Below are positions 43,909 through 53,110 of a stretch of 64,000 bases of DNA, in pieces; the stretch's first letter is position 1; each line of letters begins with the position of its first letter. Both the position numbers and the translations under genes were made by a program. Below the pieces are notes generated by a model. The model did no database searches. It saw nothing but the letters and a program-made list of their open reading frames with translations, and was not told the origin of the DNA. Source of the stretch: JALHST01 sp038316335 (lineage in GTDB: Bacteria > Bacteroidota > Bacteroidia > Flavobacteriales > Flavobacteriaceae); the NCBI GenBank assembly GCA_038316335.1, contig JBBQAM010000002.1, forward strand, positions 1 through 64,000, written 5' to 3'.

Positions 43909-45090
43909 TTATTGCTCCAAGGCCGTTAATTCTGCTAATAATAGCTCACAACCTTGCCTGATTTCATCAATAGAAATGGTCAATGGTGGAGAAATTCGTA
44001 CTGCTTTGGGCTCGAACAATAGCCAGAACAAAATGAGGCCTCTTTTCGCACAATTTAAGATCAAATGATCTGCCTGCTCCTTGTTTTCCATTATTAGGGC
44101 CAACATAAGACCTGTCCCCCTAATTTCTTTTATGGCCCGATGTTGTAATAATTTTCGAAATAATCTTTCTTTTTCCAGGGCCTCGGCCATTAGGTTACCT
44201 TCGGTGATTTCCTTCAATGTGGCCAAACAGGCGGCCGCGATAACAGGATTGCCTCCAAAAGTGGTAATGTGTCCTAATTTCGGGCTATGTTTAAGGGTCT
44301 GCATCATCTCGCTTGAAGCGGTAAAGGCGCCTACCGGGAGACCCGATGCCATTCCTTTGCCCATCACCAAAATATCGGGCACGCAATCATAGTGTTCAAA
44401 AGCAAAGAGTTTACCAGTGCGCCCAAAACCGGGTTGAATCTCATCTAAGATCAACAAGGCGCCTACTTCAGTGCATCTTTGGCGTACTTTGTGCAAATAG
44501 TCGTGGCGGGGTACCAAAAAGCCTGCACCACCTTGTATGGTTTCCAATACGACCGCCGCCGTTTGATCTGTAATTTTTAGAATATCTTGCGCATCATTGA
44601 ATTCAATAAAGCCCACATCGGGAAGTAACGGCCTAAAAGCACTTTTTCGTTCCTCATACCCCATGATACTTAAACTTCCGAGGGTATTTCCGTGATACGC
44701 GTGATTGGCGGCCAATATTTGTGTCCTGCCCGTATACCTTCTTGCAAGTTTTAGGGCACCTTCAATAGCTTCCGTCCCTGAATTTACCAGGTAGGTGGTT
44801 TCCAATGGGGCAGGAAGAAACGATGCGAGTAATTTACTATAGGCCACGGCCGGACCCAGTGCATATTCCCCATAGACCATTACATGCATATATTTAGCAG
44901 CCTGTATTTGTACTGCTTCTACTACCTTCGGATGACAATGGCCCAAACTACAGGCAGATACCCCGGCAACAAAATCTAAATAGGCCTTTCCATGAATATC
45001 ATGTATATAGCTGCCTTTGGCATGGGAAACTTCCATGCCGAGCGGATGTTCGCTAGTTTGTGCTTGATATTTTAAGAATTCATCGATCAT
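43909..45090 (-). CDS. Class III aminotransferase (aspartate aminotransferase family)
   Basis: 393 residues of the acetylornithine/4-aminobutyrate aminotransferase group. Features include FVAGVSACSLGHCHPKVVEA, LVNSGTEAIEGALKLARRYTGR, the PLP-binding Asp in LILDEIQPGFGRTGKL, and the Schiff-base Lys in ILVMGKGMASGLPVGAF. Its start overlaps the end of the OstA-like gene by 4 bases, so it is translationally coupled. No arginine or lysine biosynthesis gene is adjacent, so the substrate (ornithine, lysine, GABA or other) is not decided by context. Confidence 0.87.
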   Translation of the reverse strand: MIDEFLKYQAQTSEHPLGMEVSHAKGSYIHDIHGKAYLDFVAGVSACSLGHCHPKVVEAVQIQAAKYMHVMVYGEYALGPAVAYSKLLASFLPAPLETTYLVNSGTEAIEGALKLARRYTGRTQILAANHAYHGNTLGSLSIMGYEERKSAFRPLLPDVGFIEFNDAQDILKITDQTAAVVLETIQGGAGFLVPRHDYLHKVRQRCTEVGALLILDEIQPGFGRTGKLFAFEHYDCVPDILVMGKGMASGLPVGAFTASSEMMQTLKHSPKLGHITTFGGNPVIAAACLATLKEITEGNLMAEALEKERLFRKLLQHRAIKEIRGTGLMLALIMENKEQADHLILNCAKRGLILFWLLFEPKAVRISPPLTISIDEIRQGCELLLAELTALEQ

Positions 45091-46868
45091 TGCGCCTTGC
45101 TCGCTACTACTTTTTTGACTTTGGGCCGTTCTTTCGGTTTTTGCGTCTTTTTACTATTCGGATCGATATTATTTACTGGATCTCCTTCATTGTTATTGCG
45201 GTCTTCCTCGCTGGCGTCAAGGTCGATGGGGCTATCGATACCGCGAATCACCGGTAAGATCAAATTAGTATCGTCACTATCAAAAATATCATCTTTCGTT
45301 CGTATACGCTCTTCCCCACGCCAAACAAACCCTTTTAATTTTCTAGTGTCATCGGGGAAATCTTTCTCAGGAAAAATGTTGCCGTCCGGATCGGTGATAA
45401 AAGTCAGGTCTTCGACTTCGTTATTGGCCATAGTTATGCGAATGGCACTACAGATCGTCTTATCGATACCGATTAATTCATCATCATCATTGTAAACATA
45501 ATAGATTACCTCGGTATTTTTAACCAGGTCGATTATCTTTAGTACATTGTCCTCGAATTGCCCAAAGAGGTCCTTACCCTTTGCCTGGTTGTACCCTGTC
45601 ATACTGATACTGTCCAACGAAATAATAAAGGCGTTGTTCAATACTTTTAATGAGTCTAACTTTTCGGTCTTTACATTCGATATCAGATAGATGCTATCAC
45701 CAGTCATCTGATTCTCACCGTTCCAGAGCACAGGATTCTTGATGAGCTGTGTAATCCCCGTCTTTTCTTCTGAATGGATTGAATCACACTTCCCGCTTAA
45801 GTCAGTCTTATAGAATTTGGCATTTCGAAAGGCCTTTAGGATTCGATTTTCCGGTTTCCCGGTCACCATCAAAGTGTCCCCATGGATATACAGGGAATCT
45901 TGTTCGACAAGCGCAATTGAAACAGCCCTTTTAGTGGCAAAAACAGAATCCTTTGCCTTATATACTTCGGCATAATGCGCCCGAATAATGCCTTTATTGA
46001 TCGTATCGGTCACCACGATATTGTTGGTGGCCGAAGCAAATTCCGAGGCCTTATCAAAATACACGCTGTCTCCTTCTATGATGCGATTGTTATAGTTTAT
46101 TCGTGTATTCTTTATTCCGTATCCACTCTCGATTTTTGTGTCATAAAACCCTCTTTCGCAATAGATTTTATAGGTATCACCAGTAATGGTGGAAGGCCCG
46201 TACATATAGGCATTTTTCGAGGTTGTATAATAGTCGAGTTGTTTGGAATCTAGAATATATTCCGGATTTTTTATATGCACGCTATCCAGGAATTGATACT
46301 TCTTAAGTTCCATAAAATACCTTCCAATTTCGCTGGTCAGGGTATTTGCAGAATCTATTACAGTACCAAAGTCCTTATAATATGATTCCTGTTTTTCCCG
46401 ATCAAAATAGAGGGTATCGGTCGTTAAGGTCATTGATGAACTCTTGGTCGTATTCCTCAGGAGTACGCTTTCATACGCTTTGGCGAGTCGGGTATCGCCA
46501 TCGTAATTTATTCTTCCACTGGTCATTTGAACACTATCGCCCTGTTGTAGCCTTACATTGCCAATGGCCTGCAACCTATTTTCTTTCTGATAGAATATCG
46601 CGATATCACACCAAAGATCAGCTCCTTGATGCTCAAACTGAACCTGACGCGTGTCCTTACTAAAAATACTCGCACCAGGAAAGTTGGCCTCATCCTTTGT
46701 GAAGTTGGCCCCATAAACGATGTTGATCTGTTTTCCAAGGTTCTGGGTTTCCTGGGCATGGCCCTTCATCAAAATTATAAGGAACACTAAGAAGAAACGA
46801 ATGCGGTTCAAATCCTGTATTTTGGCCAAAAATAAGGCTTTTTGTAGTAGCTCCGTAAAGATTAGCAT
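45087..46868 (-). CDS. OstA/LptA-like lipopolysaccharide transport protein
   Basis: 593 residues. After a hydrophobic leader (FFLVFLIILMKGHAQ) the sequence contains OstA-type beta-strand repeats: RLQAIGNVRLQQGDSVQMTSGRINYDGDTRLAKAYESVLLRN, MTLTTDTLYFDREKQ, GDTYKIYCERGFYDTKIESGYG, and further turns to ~480. The last ~100 residues are charged and low-complexity (DASEEDRNNNEG, KPKERPKVKK). Such large periplasmic proteins are thought to bridge lipopolysaccharide transport between membranes. The start at 46868 adds ~20 residues before the leader; a TTG just before NRIRFF is an alternative. The gene overlaps the aminotransferase start. Confidence 0.83.
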   Translation of the reverse strand: MLIFTELLQKALFLAKIQDLNRIRFFLVFLIILMKGHAQETQNLGKQINIVYGANFTKDEANFPGASIFSKDTRQVQFEHQGADLWCDIAIFYQKENRLQAIGNVRLQQGDSVQMTSGRINYDGDTRLAKAYESVLLRNTTKSSSMTLTTDTLYFDREKQESYYKDFGTVIDSANTLTSEIGRYFMELKKYQFLDSVHIKNPEYILDSKQLDYYTTSKNAYMYGPSTITGDTYKIYCERGFYDTKIESGYGIKNTRINYNNRIIEGDSVYFDKASEFASATNNIVVTDTINKGIIRAHYAEVYKAKDSVFATKRAVSIALVEQDSLYIHGDTLMVTGKPENRILKAFRNAKFYKTDLSGKCDSIHSEEKTGITQLIKNPVLWNGENQMTGDSIYLISNVKTEKLDSLKVLNNAFIISLDSISMTGYNQAKGKDLFGQFEDNVLKIIDLVKNTEVIYYVYNDDDELIGIDKTICSAIRITMANNEVEDLTFITDPDGNIFPEKDFPDDTRKLKGFVWRGEERIRTKDDIFDSDDTNLILPVIRGIDSPIDLDASEEDRNNNEGDPVNNIDPNSKKTQKPKERPKVKKVVASKAQ

Positions 46869-46953
46869 AGATTTGGCATAGGTCTTTATACCCTAAATTA
46901 GGATCTAATACCCGCTTACATTGTCCACCCTAGGGGCGATTTATCCTTTGAAT

Positions 46954-48297
46954 TTAGAACGAGCGATAGGCAGCTTCTAAAAATTTATTGGCCTCCTCTT
47001 CCGAAAATTTGGCTGTAGCGTTATCCCAGTGCAATGTCTTATACGGGAAACGACCGGCAATTACGCCTAAAAGTATGGTCTCGGTTAATCGTGACGCATA
47101 GGAAAAGGGTGCACTGGTCTCTCCTTTTCCAAGACAAGCATCTACGAATTGGTGATAATGTTTTTTTCCTTCCGAATCATAGTCCCGTACAGGGGCCCCC
47201 AAATTGAACTTTTCGACGTCTATTTCCTGGTATTTACCATCGACGATCAATTGCGGAAGTTTCTGGAAATGGGGTAAGTACAGCCTTCCTTTTTCGCCCA
47301 TAAACATGGCACCTTGATCATGCAAAGCCTCGCCATCGGGTAGCACTAGATCTTCGTGACTATCCGGGGCACCAGGACCATCGTACCAAACCCATGTTAA
47401 GGTATCAGTGGTGTATTTAGTACCAGGGAATTCATAAGTAACTATGTTTCTTTCCGGATATCCATATCCTGTAGGCATTCTACATAAGTTTTTAATGGTT
47501 CTCGGAACATCCAATTGCAGTGCATTGTATGGGGTATCAAAGATATGCACGCCCATGTCACCAAGTGTCCCACAGCCATAATCTACCAATTTCCGCCAGT
47601 TAGCAGGGTGATAATACCCTTCTTTATAGGGCCGTTCCTTGCCAGTACCTAACCAGAGGTCCCAGTTCAATTTAGAAGGAACCGGGTCACTGCCTTCCGG
47701 AACTGGGCCGTCGTATCCCCAATTTTTGGGCGACCATGCCCGCACAGTATTGACTTTCCCTATAATACCCGATTGGATTAACAAGGTGGCCAATTTATAG
47801 TCGTAGAACGAATGCACCTGGATGCCCATTTGGGTAACCAGATTTTTTTCTTTTGCCATTTTGCGCATGGCCCTGGCCTCGGAAACATAATGGCTTAACG
47901 GTTTTTGGCAATAAACCGGTTTGTTCATGCCCATTGCCATCATCGAAGCAGGGGCGTGGGTGTGGTCGGGGGTAGAAACGATTACCGCATCGATTGCGCT
48001 GCCCATTTCCTTTAACATAATTCGATAATCTGAAAAGATTTTCGCTTTGGGGTGTAATTTTAGTGCTGCGGCCAAGTTGAGTTCATCTACATCACAGAGT
48101 GCCACAACATCTACCATCTCATGGGATGATATTGCCTTAAGATCTTCTCCGCCCATATTTCCTACCCCAATATGGGCCGTTCGTAAACGTTTCTGAACAG
48201 AGAACTGCCCGCTAAACGTGGGTGCCAAGGCGACCCCTAAAATTCCTAAGCTACTCTTTTTGACGAAATCCCTTCGATCCTTGTTCGGTACACCCAT
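46954..48297 (-). CDS. Tat-exported Gfo/Idh/MocA family oxidoreductase
   Basis: 447 residues with a twin-arginine leader (DRRDFVKKSSLGILGVALAP at ~7-26). The Rossmann motif is AHIGVGNMGGEDL; VIVSTPDHTHAP, and the YCQKPLSHYVSEA motif with the catalytic Lys follow, as is characteristic of the large Bacteroidota/Planctomycete subgroup. It is 17 bases downstream of a DUF1080 gene. Such pairs are associated with oxidation and cleavage of glycosides through 3-keto-sugar intermediates. The substrate is unknown. It is not closely similar to the other Gfo/Idh protein at 19935. Confidence 0.87.
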   Translation of the reverse strand: MGVPNKDRRDFVKKSSLGILGVALAPTFSGQFSVQKRLRTAHIGVGNMGGEDLKAISSHEMVDVVALCDVDELNLAAALKLHPKAKIFSDYRIMLKEMGSAIDAVIVSTPDHTHAPASMMAMGMNKPVYCQKPLSHYVSEARAMRKMAKEKNLVTQMGIQVHSFYDYKLATLLIQSGIIGKVNTVRAWSPKNWGYDGPVPEGSDPVPSKLNWDLWLGTGKERPYKEGYYHPANWRKLVDYGCGTLGDMGVHIFDTPYNALQLDVPRTIKNLCRMPTGYGYPERNIVTYEFPGTKYTTDTLTWVWYDGPGAPDSHEDLVLPDGEALHDQGAMFMGEKGRLYLPHFQKLPQLIVDGKYQEIDVEKFNLGAPVRDYDSEGKKHYHQFVDACLGKGETSAPFSYASRLTETILLGVIAGRFPYKTLHWDNATAKFSEEEANKFLEAAYRSF

Positions 48298-48314
48298 GTG
48301 TGTTGTTTTTATAG

Positions 48315-48992
48315 TTATTTATTGGTTAAATCCTTGATTCGAATCGCACGAAAACGAACGACATCGCCATGACCTAGAAAACCGATATGGCCAAAGGAGC
48401 GCTTTAGGCCCGGATGGTCCTTATGGTCCATTGTTCCATTTTTACTTGCCTCTAGAAAATCTCCGTCTAAGATAGGTGTTCCATTGAGGATGACCTTAAT
48501 TTTTGATCCCTGCACGATTACCTCCTCAGAATTCCATTCCCCAACCGGTTTTAGAAAGCCTTTTTTTGCCGGAATAATCCCATAGACCGAACCATGAAAT
48601 TGATAGGGTTGTAGATCGGCGTATTTTTCGGCCGTATTGTCAAGTATTTGAATTTCCTTGCCAACGTAGGCGGCATCTCCTTCGAGTGGGGCATGAATAC
48701 CAAGTCCGTTGTTTCCTCCTGGGGTTAGTTGGAATTCAAAGCGCAGGATAAAATCGCCGAATTCTCCCACCGTGTATAGATTTCCACCACTGCCTCCACC
48801 TTCCGGATTGACTACGATCATCCCATTCTCTGCCCGATAGGCTTCCTTATTTCCTACCCAACCTTCCAGATTTTGGCCATTAAATAGTGGCACAAAGTCG
48901 ATTTCCTCATTTTTTTGTTGGGCAGCACATGAAAATAAGATGCCGGCCATAACCGGTAGAACGAAACTTCTAAGTGGGAAACGATTTTTCAT
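48315..48992 (-). CDS. DUF1080 family lipoprotein (3-keto-disaccharide hydrolase family)
   Basis: 225 residues with a lipoprotein signal (GILFSC at ~17-22). The domain is a concanavalin-like jelly roll: VPLFNGQNLEGWVG, GSGGNLYTVGEFGDFILRFEFQLTPGGNNGLGIHAP, GSVYGIIPAKKG, GEWNSEEVIVQGSKIKVILNGTPILDGD and FGHIGFLGHGDVVRFRAIRIKDL. Members of this family (PF06439) hydrolyse 3-keto-glycosides; others have no known activity. It is first in a two-gene unit with the Gfo/Idh oxidoreductase, which would supply the 3-keto substrate. Confidence 0.88.
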   Translation of the reverse strand: MKNRFPLRSFVLPVMAGILFSCAAQQKNEEIDFVPLFNGQNLEGWVGNKEAYRAENGMIVVNPEGGGSGGNLYTVGEFGDFILRFEFQLTPGGNNGLGIHAPLEGDAAYVGKEIQILDNTAEKYADLQPYQFHGSVYGIIPAKKGFLKPVGEWNSEEVIVQGSKIKVILNGTPILDGDFLEASKNGTMDHKDHPGLKRSFGHIGFLGHGDVVRFRAIRIKDLTNK

Positions 48993-49072
48993 GCTCTAAT
49001 TTAGTAAAATAAAAAGAAAAACCAGCTGCTTGTTTTCACTTTCAATGCACGCGTAATTTTAAAGGGAGACCC

Positions 49073-50350
49073 TTAAGCTTCCCTGTGGATCGTTTGTGTA
49101 CGATCAGGTCCTACCGATACTATTGTGATAGGTACTTCAAGCTCTTTTTCCAAAAAGAAAATATAATCCTTTAAGGCATCTGGCAGCTCGTTTTCATGGC
49201 TCATCTTAGTTAGATCCTGGCCCCATCCCTTTAAATCGGTATATATAGGGGTTACGTTTTCGGCTTCGATATTAAATGGAAAATGCGTAATTCGTTCGCC
49301 TTTATAGTCATACGCCGTACAGACTTTTACATTTTTGAATCCGCTTAAAACATCGGCCTTCATCATCATAAGTTCGGTAACCCCATTGATTTGAACGGCA
49401 TATTTAAGTGCAACTAAATCTAACCAACCACAGCGTCTTGGCCTTCCGGTAGTCGCACCGAATTCATTGCCAACGCGTCCCATAGTAGCGCCATCCTCAT
49501 CAAAAAGTTCGGTAGGGAAGGGCCCACTGCCCACTCGGGTACAATACGCCTTAAAAATACCTTTTACCTCGCCGATCTGGGTAGGGGCGACCCCAAGTCC
49601 GGTGCAGGCCCCGGCAGCCGTAGTATTGCTTGAGGTTACAAACGGATAGGTTCCAAAATCGATATCCAGTAAGGAACCTTGGGCACCCTCCGCCAATATT
49701 TTTTTACCGGCTTTTTGCGCTTGGAAAAGGTACTCTTCACTATCGATAAATGTTAATTTTTTTAAATTTTCGACGGCATCGCAGAAATCGGCTTCGAGTT
49801 CCTTGAGGTCGTACTGTATTTCCACGTCATAAAAAGCGATCATCGCCTCATGCTTATCTGCCAACATGCGATATTTTGCTCTCCAATTATCGAGTTCCAA
49901 ATCGCCAACGCGCATGCCGTTCCTTCCCGTTTTATCCATATAGGTAGGTCCGATGCCTTTTAGGGTGGATCCAATTTTGGCCTTGCCCTTGGCTGCTTCC
50001 GAGGCAGCATCCAATAACCTATGGGTAGGTAAGATGAGATGGGCCTTTCTAGAAATCAATAACCTTGATTTGATATCGATGTTGAACTGCTCAAGTGCAT
50101 GGAGTTCCTTTTTAAATATCACAGGGTCGATTACTACCCCGTTGCCAACGATATTCAGCGCGTTTTTGTGAAAGATGCCAGATGGTATCGTGTGCAATAC
50201 GTGTTTAATTCCATCAAATTCAAGCGTATGCCCTGCATTCGGACCGCCTTGAAAGCGTGCAATGATATCATAGTGTTTGGTCAATACATCTACGATTTTT
50301 CCTTTTCCTTCGTCACCCCATTGCAGGCCCAATAATAAATCTACTGCCAT
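49073..50350 (-). CDS. purA: Adenylosuccinate synthetase
   Basis: 425 residues. Catalyses GTP-dependent joining of IMP and aspartate, the first AMP-specific step of purine synthesis. The P-loop GLQWGDEGKGKIVD is at ~8-21, NAGHTL at ~39, KGIGPTYMDKTGRNGMRV near 125, and GAQGSLLDIDFGTYPFVTSSNT near 220. The C-terminal VGPDRTQTI is as in the family. It follows fur by 11 bases, an arrangement common in Flavobacteriia. Confidence 0.97.
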   Translation of the reverse strand: MAVDLLLGLQWGDEGKGKIVDVLTKHYDIIARFQGGPNAGHTLEFDGIKHVLHTIPSGIFHKNALNIVGNGVVIDPVIFKKELHALEQFNIDIKSRLLISRKAHLILPTHRLLDAASEAAKGKAKIGSTLKGIGPTYMDKTGRNGMRVGDLELDNWRAKYRMLADKHEAMIAFYDVEIQYDLKELEADFCDAVENLKKLTFIDSEEYLFQAQKAGKKILAEGAQGSLLDIDFGTYPFVTSSNTTAAGACTGLGVAPTQIGEVKGIFKAYCTRVGSGPFPTELFDEDGATMGRVGNEFGATTGRPRRCGWLDLVALKYAVQINGVTELMMMKADVLSGFKNVKVCTAYDYKGERITHFPFNIEAENVTPIYTDLKGWGQDLTKMSHENELPDALKDYIFFLEKELEVPITIVSVGPDRTQTIHREA

Positions 50351-50361
50351 GTAATCCTTGG

Positions 50362-50817
50362 TTAGCTTTTTGTTTTCTCTTTTAGGTTTTTTGTGCCATA
50401 GAAGTACAATGAATGTGCATTGATCTTGATATCAAATACTTCTTCGATGGTCTTTTTTATAGATTGTATCCTGGGGTCGCAGAATTCCATCACCTCGCCG
50501 GTATCGGTGAGGATGACATGATCATGTTGCCGATCAAAATACGATTTTTCATACTGCGCTTGGTTTTTTCCAAATTGGTGTTTGCGTACCAATTTACATT
50601 CCAATAGAAGTTCGATGGTATTGTACAAGGTTGCGCGGCTGACCCTATACTTTTTGTTCTTCATATTGATGTATAATGATTCAATATCGAAATGTTCGTC
50701 ACTATCGTATATTTCTTGTAGAATGGCATAGCGCTCGGGTGTTTTCCGATGCCCGTTTTCTTCCAAAAAGGTCGTAAAAACGCTTTTTACTATTTCCTGA
50801 TTTTTGTTGGGAGCCAT
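50362..50817 (-). CDS. Fur family transcriptional regulator
   Basis: 151 residues from the ATG at 50817 (MAPNKNQEIV); the frame extends upstream only to a TTG. The winged helix is at ~20-85 (RKTPERYAILQEIYDSDEHFDIESLY, YRVSRATLYNTIELLLE). The metal-binding core is RQHDHVILTDTGEVMEFCDPRI. The C-terminal CxxC pairs that hold structural zinc in many Fur proteins are missing, so it may be a zinc-independent member. It could sense iron, zinc, manganese or peroxide; the sequence does not decide. It lies between relA/spoT and purA on the same strand with short gaps. Confidence 0.9.
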   Translation of the reverse strand: MAPNKNQEIVKSVFTTFLEENGHRKTPERYAILQEIYDSDEHFDIESLYINMKNKKYRVSRATLYNTIELLLECKLVRKHQFGKNQAQYEKSYFDRQHDHVILTDTGEVMEFCDPRIQSIKKTIEEVFDIKINAHSLYFYGTKNLKEKTKS

Positions 50818-50862
50818 ATCAAATTTTAGCGCAATGACAATGTGCAAATGTACGGTTAAAAT

Positions 50863-53070
50863 TTAAATCCGACTGACTTTGTCGATGCCGTTGATCTGCT
50901 TCAAGTTGTTTATTAACTTTTTAAGTATTCCGATATTTTTCACCACCACGGTTATCCTACCCGTAAAGGTTCCGCCATCGGTACTGAAATTGAGATTACG
51001 CATATTAACGTGCATGTTATTTGATATAACTTCGGTGATTTCACTGACCAATCCTAAATTATCGATTCCCGTAAGTTGAATCTCAGATTTAAATTCTTCC
51101 TGGGAAGAATCGATCCACTTGGCGCTTATAATTCGATAGGCATAGTTCGATTGAAGGGCAATGGCATTCGGACAGTTCTTTTTATGCACTTTTATTCCTT
51201 CACTGACGCTTACAAAACCGAACACTTCATCGCCCGGGATGGGGTTGCAGCATTGGGAAAGCTTATAGTCTAATTTTTCCTCTTCCTTTCCAAAGACGAG
51301 CATGTCATATTTTGAAGTAATCTCATCTTTATTGATGTCCTCGGGAATTGGTGTTCTTCGAATCTTATTCTTAAAGAAACTGATAAAGGCATTGCTGTAG
51401 GAAGATGCAAAATCCTTGATCATTTGATTGTCCAAGGCCCCGATACCGACCCGATAAAAAAGATCAAGGCTCGTCTTTAATTTAAAGAAGACGACCATCT
51501 TATTGATTACATCTTCATTGAGGGTTACTTTTTGCGATTTTAATTTTCTACGCAGAATTTCTTTTCCTTCCTCGGCCATCGACTTTTTCTCTTCCCTCAA
51601 AGACGATTTTATCTTTGCCCGTGCCCTTGCCGTGGTGGCATAATCGAGCCAGTTTTGATTGGGCTTTGCCTGTTCTGATGTGATAACTTCAACTTGGTCC
51701 CCACTGCTCAAGGTCGTGTTCAAAGGGACTAATTTTCCATTCACTTTGGCGCCCCTGGTTCGCATGCCGACCTCGGTGTGGATATTAAAGGCAAAATCCA
51801 AAGGTGTGGCGCCCTTGGGCAGCGATTTGAGCTCCCCTTTGGGTGTGAAAACAAAAATTTCCTTTGAGTATAGGTTCAGTTTAAATTCTTCGACAAAATC
51901 AACGGCGTTTGCGGTGGCATTTTCAAGGGCTTCCTGTAAACGGTTCAACCAAACATCAATACCTTGTTCTTTTTGATCACCATGTTTATACTTAAAATGT
52001 GCGGCATATCCTTTTTCGGCAATTTCGTGCATCCGTTCGCTACGGATCTGAACTTCGACCCACCGGCCCTTTGGTCCCATTACCGTAATATGTAAGGCTT
52101 CATATCCGGTCGATTTCGGTGAGGAAATCCAATCCCTTAAGCGAACGGGATTGGGTGTAAAGTGGTCTGTAACGATCGAATATATCTTCCAAGCTAAAAA
52201 CTTTTCGTTCTGCTTGTCGGATTTATAGATGATACGAATGGCGAATTTGTCATAAATCTCATCAAAGGTCACATTTTGCGCCTTCATTTTCCTCCGCATG
52301 GAGAAAATTGATTTCATTCTTCCTTTAATAATATAATTCAGACCTTCGGTGTCCAACGATTTTTGAATGACCTTGGTAAACGCACTGATATAGGCCTGTT
52401 GTTCCTCTTTTGAGTCTTCAATTTTTCCTTTTATATCATTATAGACATCAGGTTCTGTATATTTTAGACTTAGGTCCTCTAGCTCTGTCTTGATATTGTA
52501 TAGCCCTATCCTATGGGCCAAAGGGGCATAGATATACAATGTTTCCGAGGCAATTTGTACTTGTTTCTGCTCTGACATCGAATCGAGCGTGAGCATATTG
52601 TGATATCTATCGGCAATCTTTATAAGGATTACACGAACATCATCATTCAAGGTAAGGAGCATCTTACGAAAATTCTCAGCTTGTTGAGAAATGTTCATGT
52701 CCTTTTTTAAATGGGCAATTTTGGTGAGTCCGTCAACAATCCTGGCTACGGTCTCCCCGAACATGCGCTCAATATCGTCTAAAGTGTATCCCGAGTCCTC
52801 GACCACATCATGAAGGAGGGCGGCCGTTATAGAAATCGCATCAAGACCTATTTCGGAGGCAACGATCTTGGCTACCGCGATGGGATGAAAAATGTAAGCC
52901 TCTCCCGATTTGCGACGTTGGTCCTTATGGGCGTCCATCGCAATTTCGAAGGCTGAGCGAATCATCTTCTTGTCATCATCTGACAGAATTTGATAGCTAA
53001 TACGCAGTAATTCCTTGTATTGGCGGGTAATTTCCTTGTTTTCCTTTTCTAGCGTTGCTGGGCTCATCAT
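50863..53070 (-). CDS. Bifunctional (p)ppGpp synthetase/hydrolase (RelA/SpoT)
   Basis: 735 residues with the full Rsh domain order. The HD hydrolase domain is at ~50-200 (FHPIAVAKIVA, AALLHDVVEDSGYT with the HD and ED motifs intact). The synthetase domain is at ~240-360 (GRMKSIFSMRRKM, STGYEALHITVMG, EVQIRSERMHEIAEKGYAAH). TGS is at ~400-460 (VFTPKGELKSLPKGATPLDFAFNIH), and the C-terminal ACT domain is at ~660-735. Because both catalytic sites look complete I expect synthesis and hydrolysis of the alarmone. It heads the spoT-fur-purA run. Confidence 0.95.
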   Translation of the reverse strand: MMSPATLEKENKEITRQYKELLRISYQILSDDDKKMIRSAFEIAMDAHKDQRRKSGEAYIFHPIAVAKIVASEIGLDAISITAALLHDVVEDSGYTLDDIERMFGETVARIVDGLTKIAHLKKDMNISQQAENFRKMLLTLNDDVRVILIKIADRYHNMLTLDSMSEQKQVQIASETLYIYAPLAHRIGLYNIKTELEDLSLKYTEPDVYNDIKGKIEDSKEEQQAYISAFTKVIQKSLDTEGLNYIIKGRMKSIFSMRRKMKAQNVTFDEIYDKFAIRIIYKSDKQNEKFLAWKIYSIVTDHFTPNPVRLRDWISSPKSTGYEALHITVMGPKGRWVEVQIRSERMHEIAEKGYAAHFKYKHGDQKEQGIDVWLNRLQEALENATANAVDFVEEFKLNLYSKEIFVFTPKGELKSLPKGATPLDFAFNIHTEVGMRTRGAKVNGKLVPLNTTLSSGDQVEVITSEQAKPNQNWLDYATTARARAKIKSSLREEKKSMAEEGKEILRRKLKSQKVTLNEDVINKMVVFFKLKTSLDLFYRVGIGALDNQMIKDFASSYSNAFISFFKNKIRRTPIPEDINKDEITSKYDMLVFGKEEEKLDYKLSQCCNPIPGDEVFGFVSVSEGIKVHKKNCPNAIALQSNYAYRIISAKWIDSSQEEFKSEIQLTGIDNLGLVSEITEVISNNMHVNMRNLNFSTDGGTFTGRITVVVKNIGILKKLINNLKQINGIDKVSRI

Positions 53071-53110
53071 TATCTAAAATACGGCAATCTTCATCAATAA
53101 ACAACAAAAA

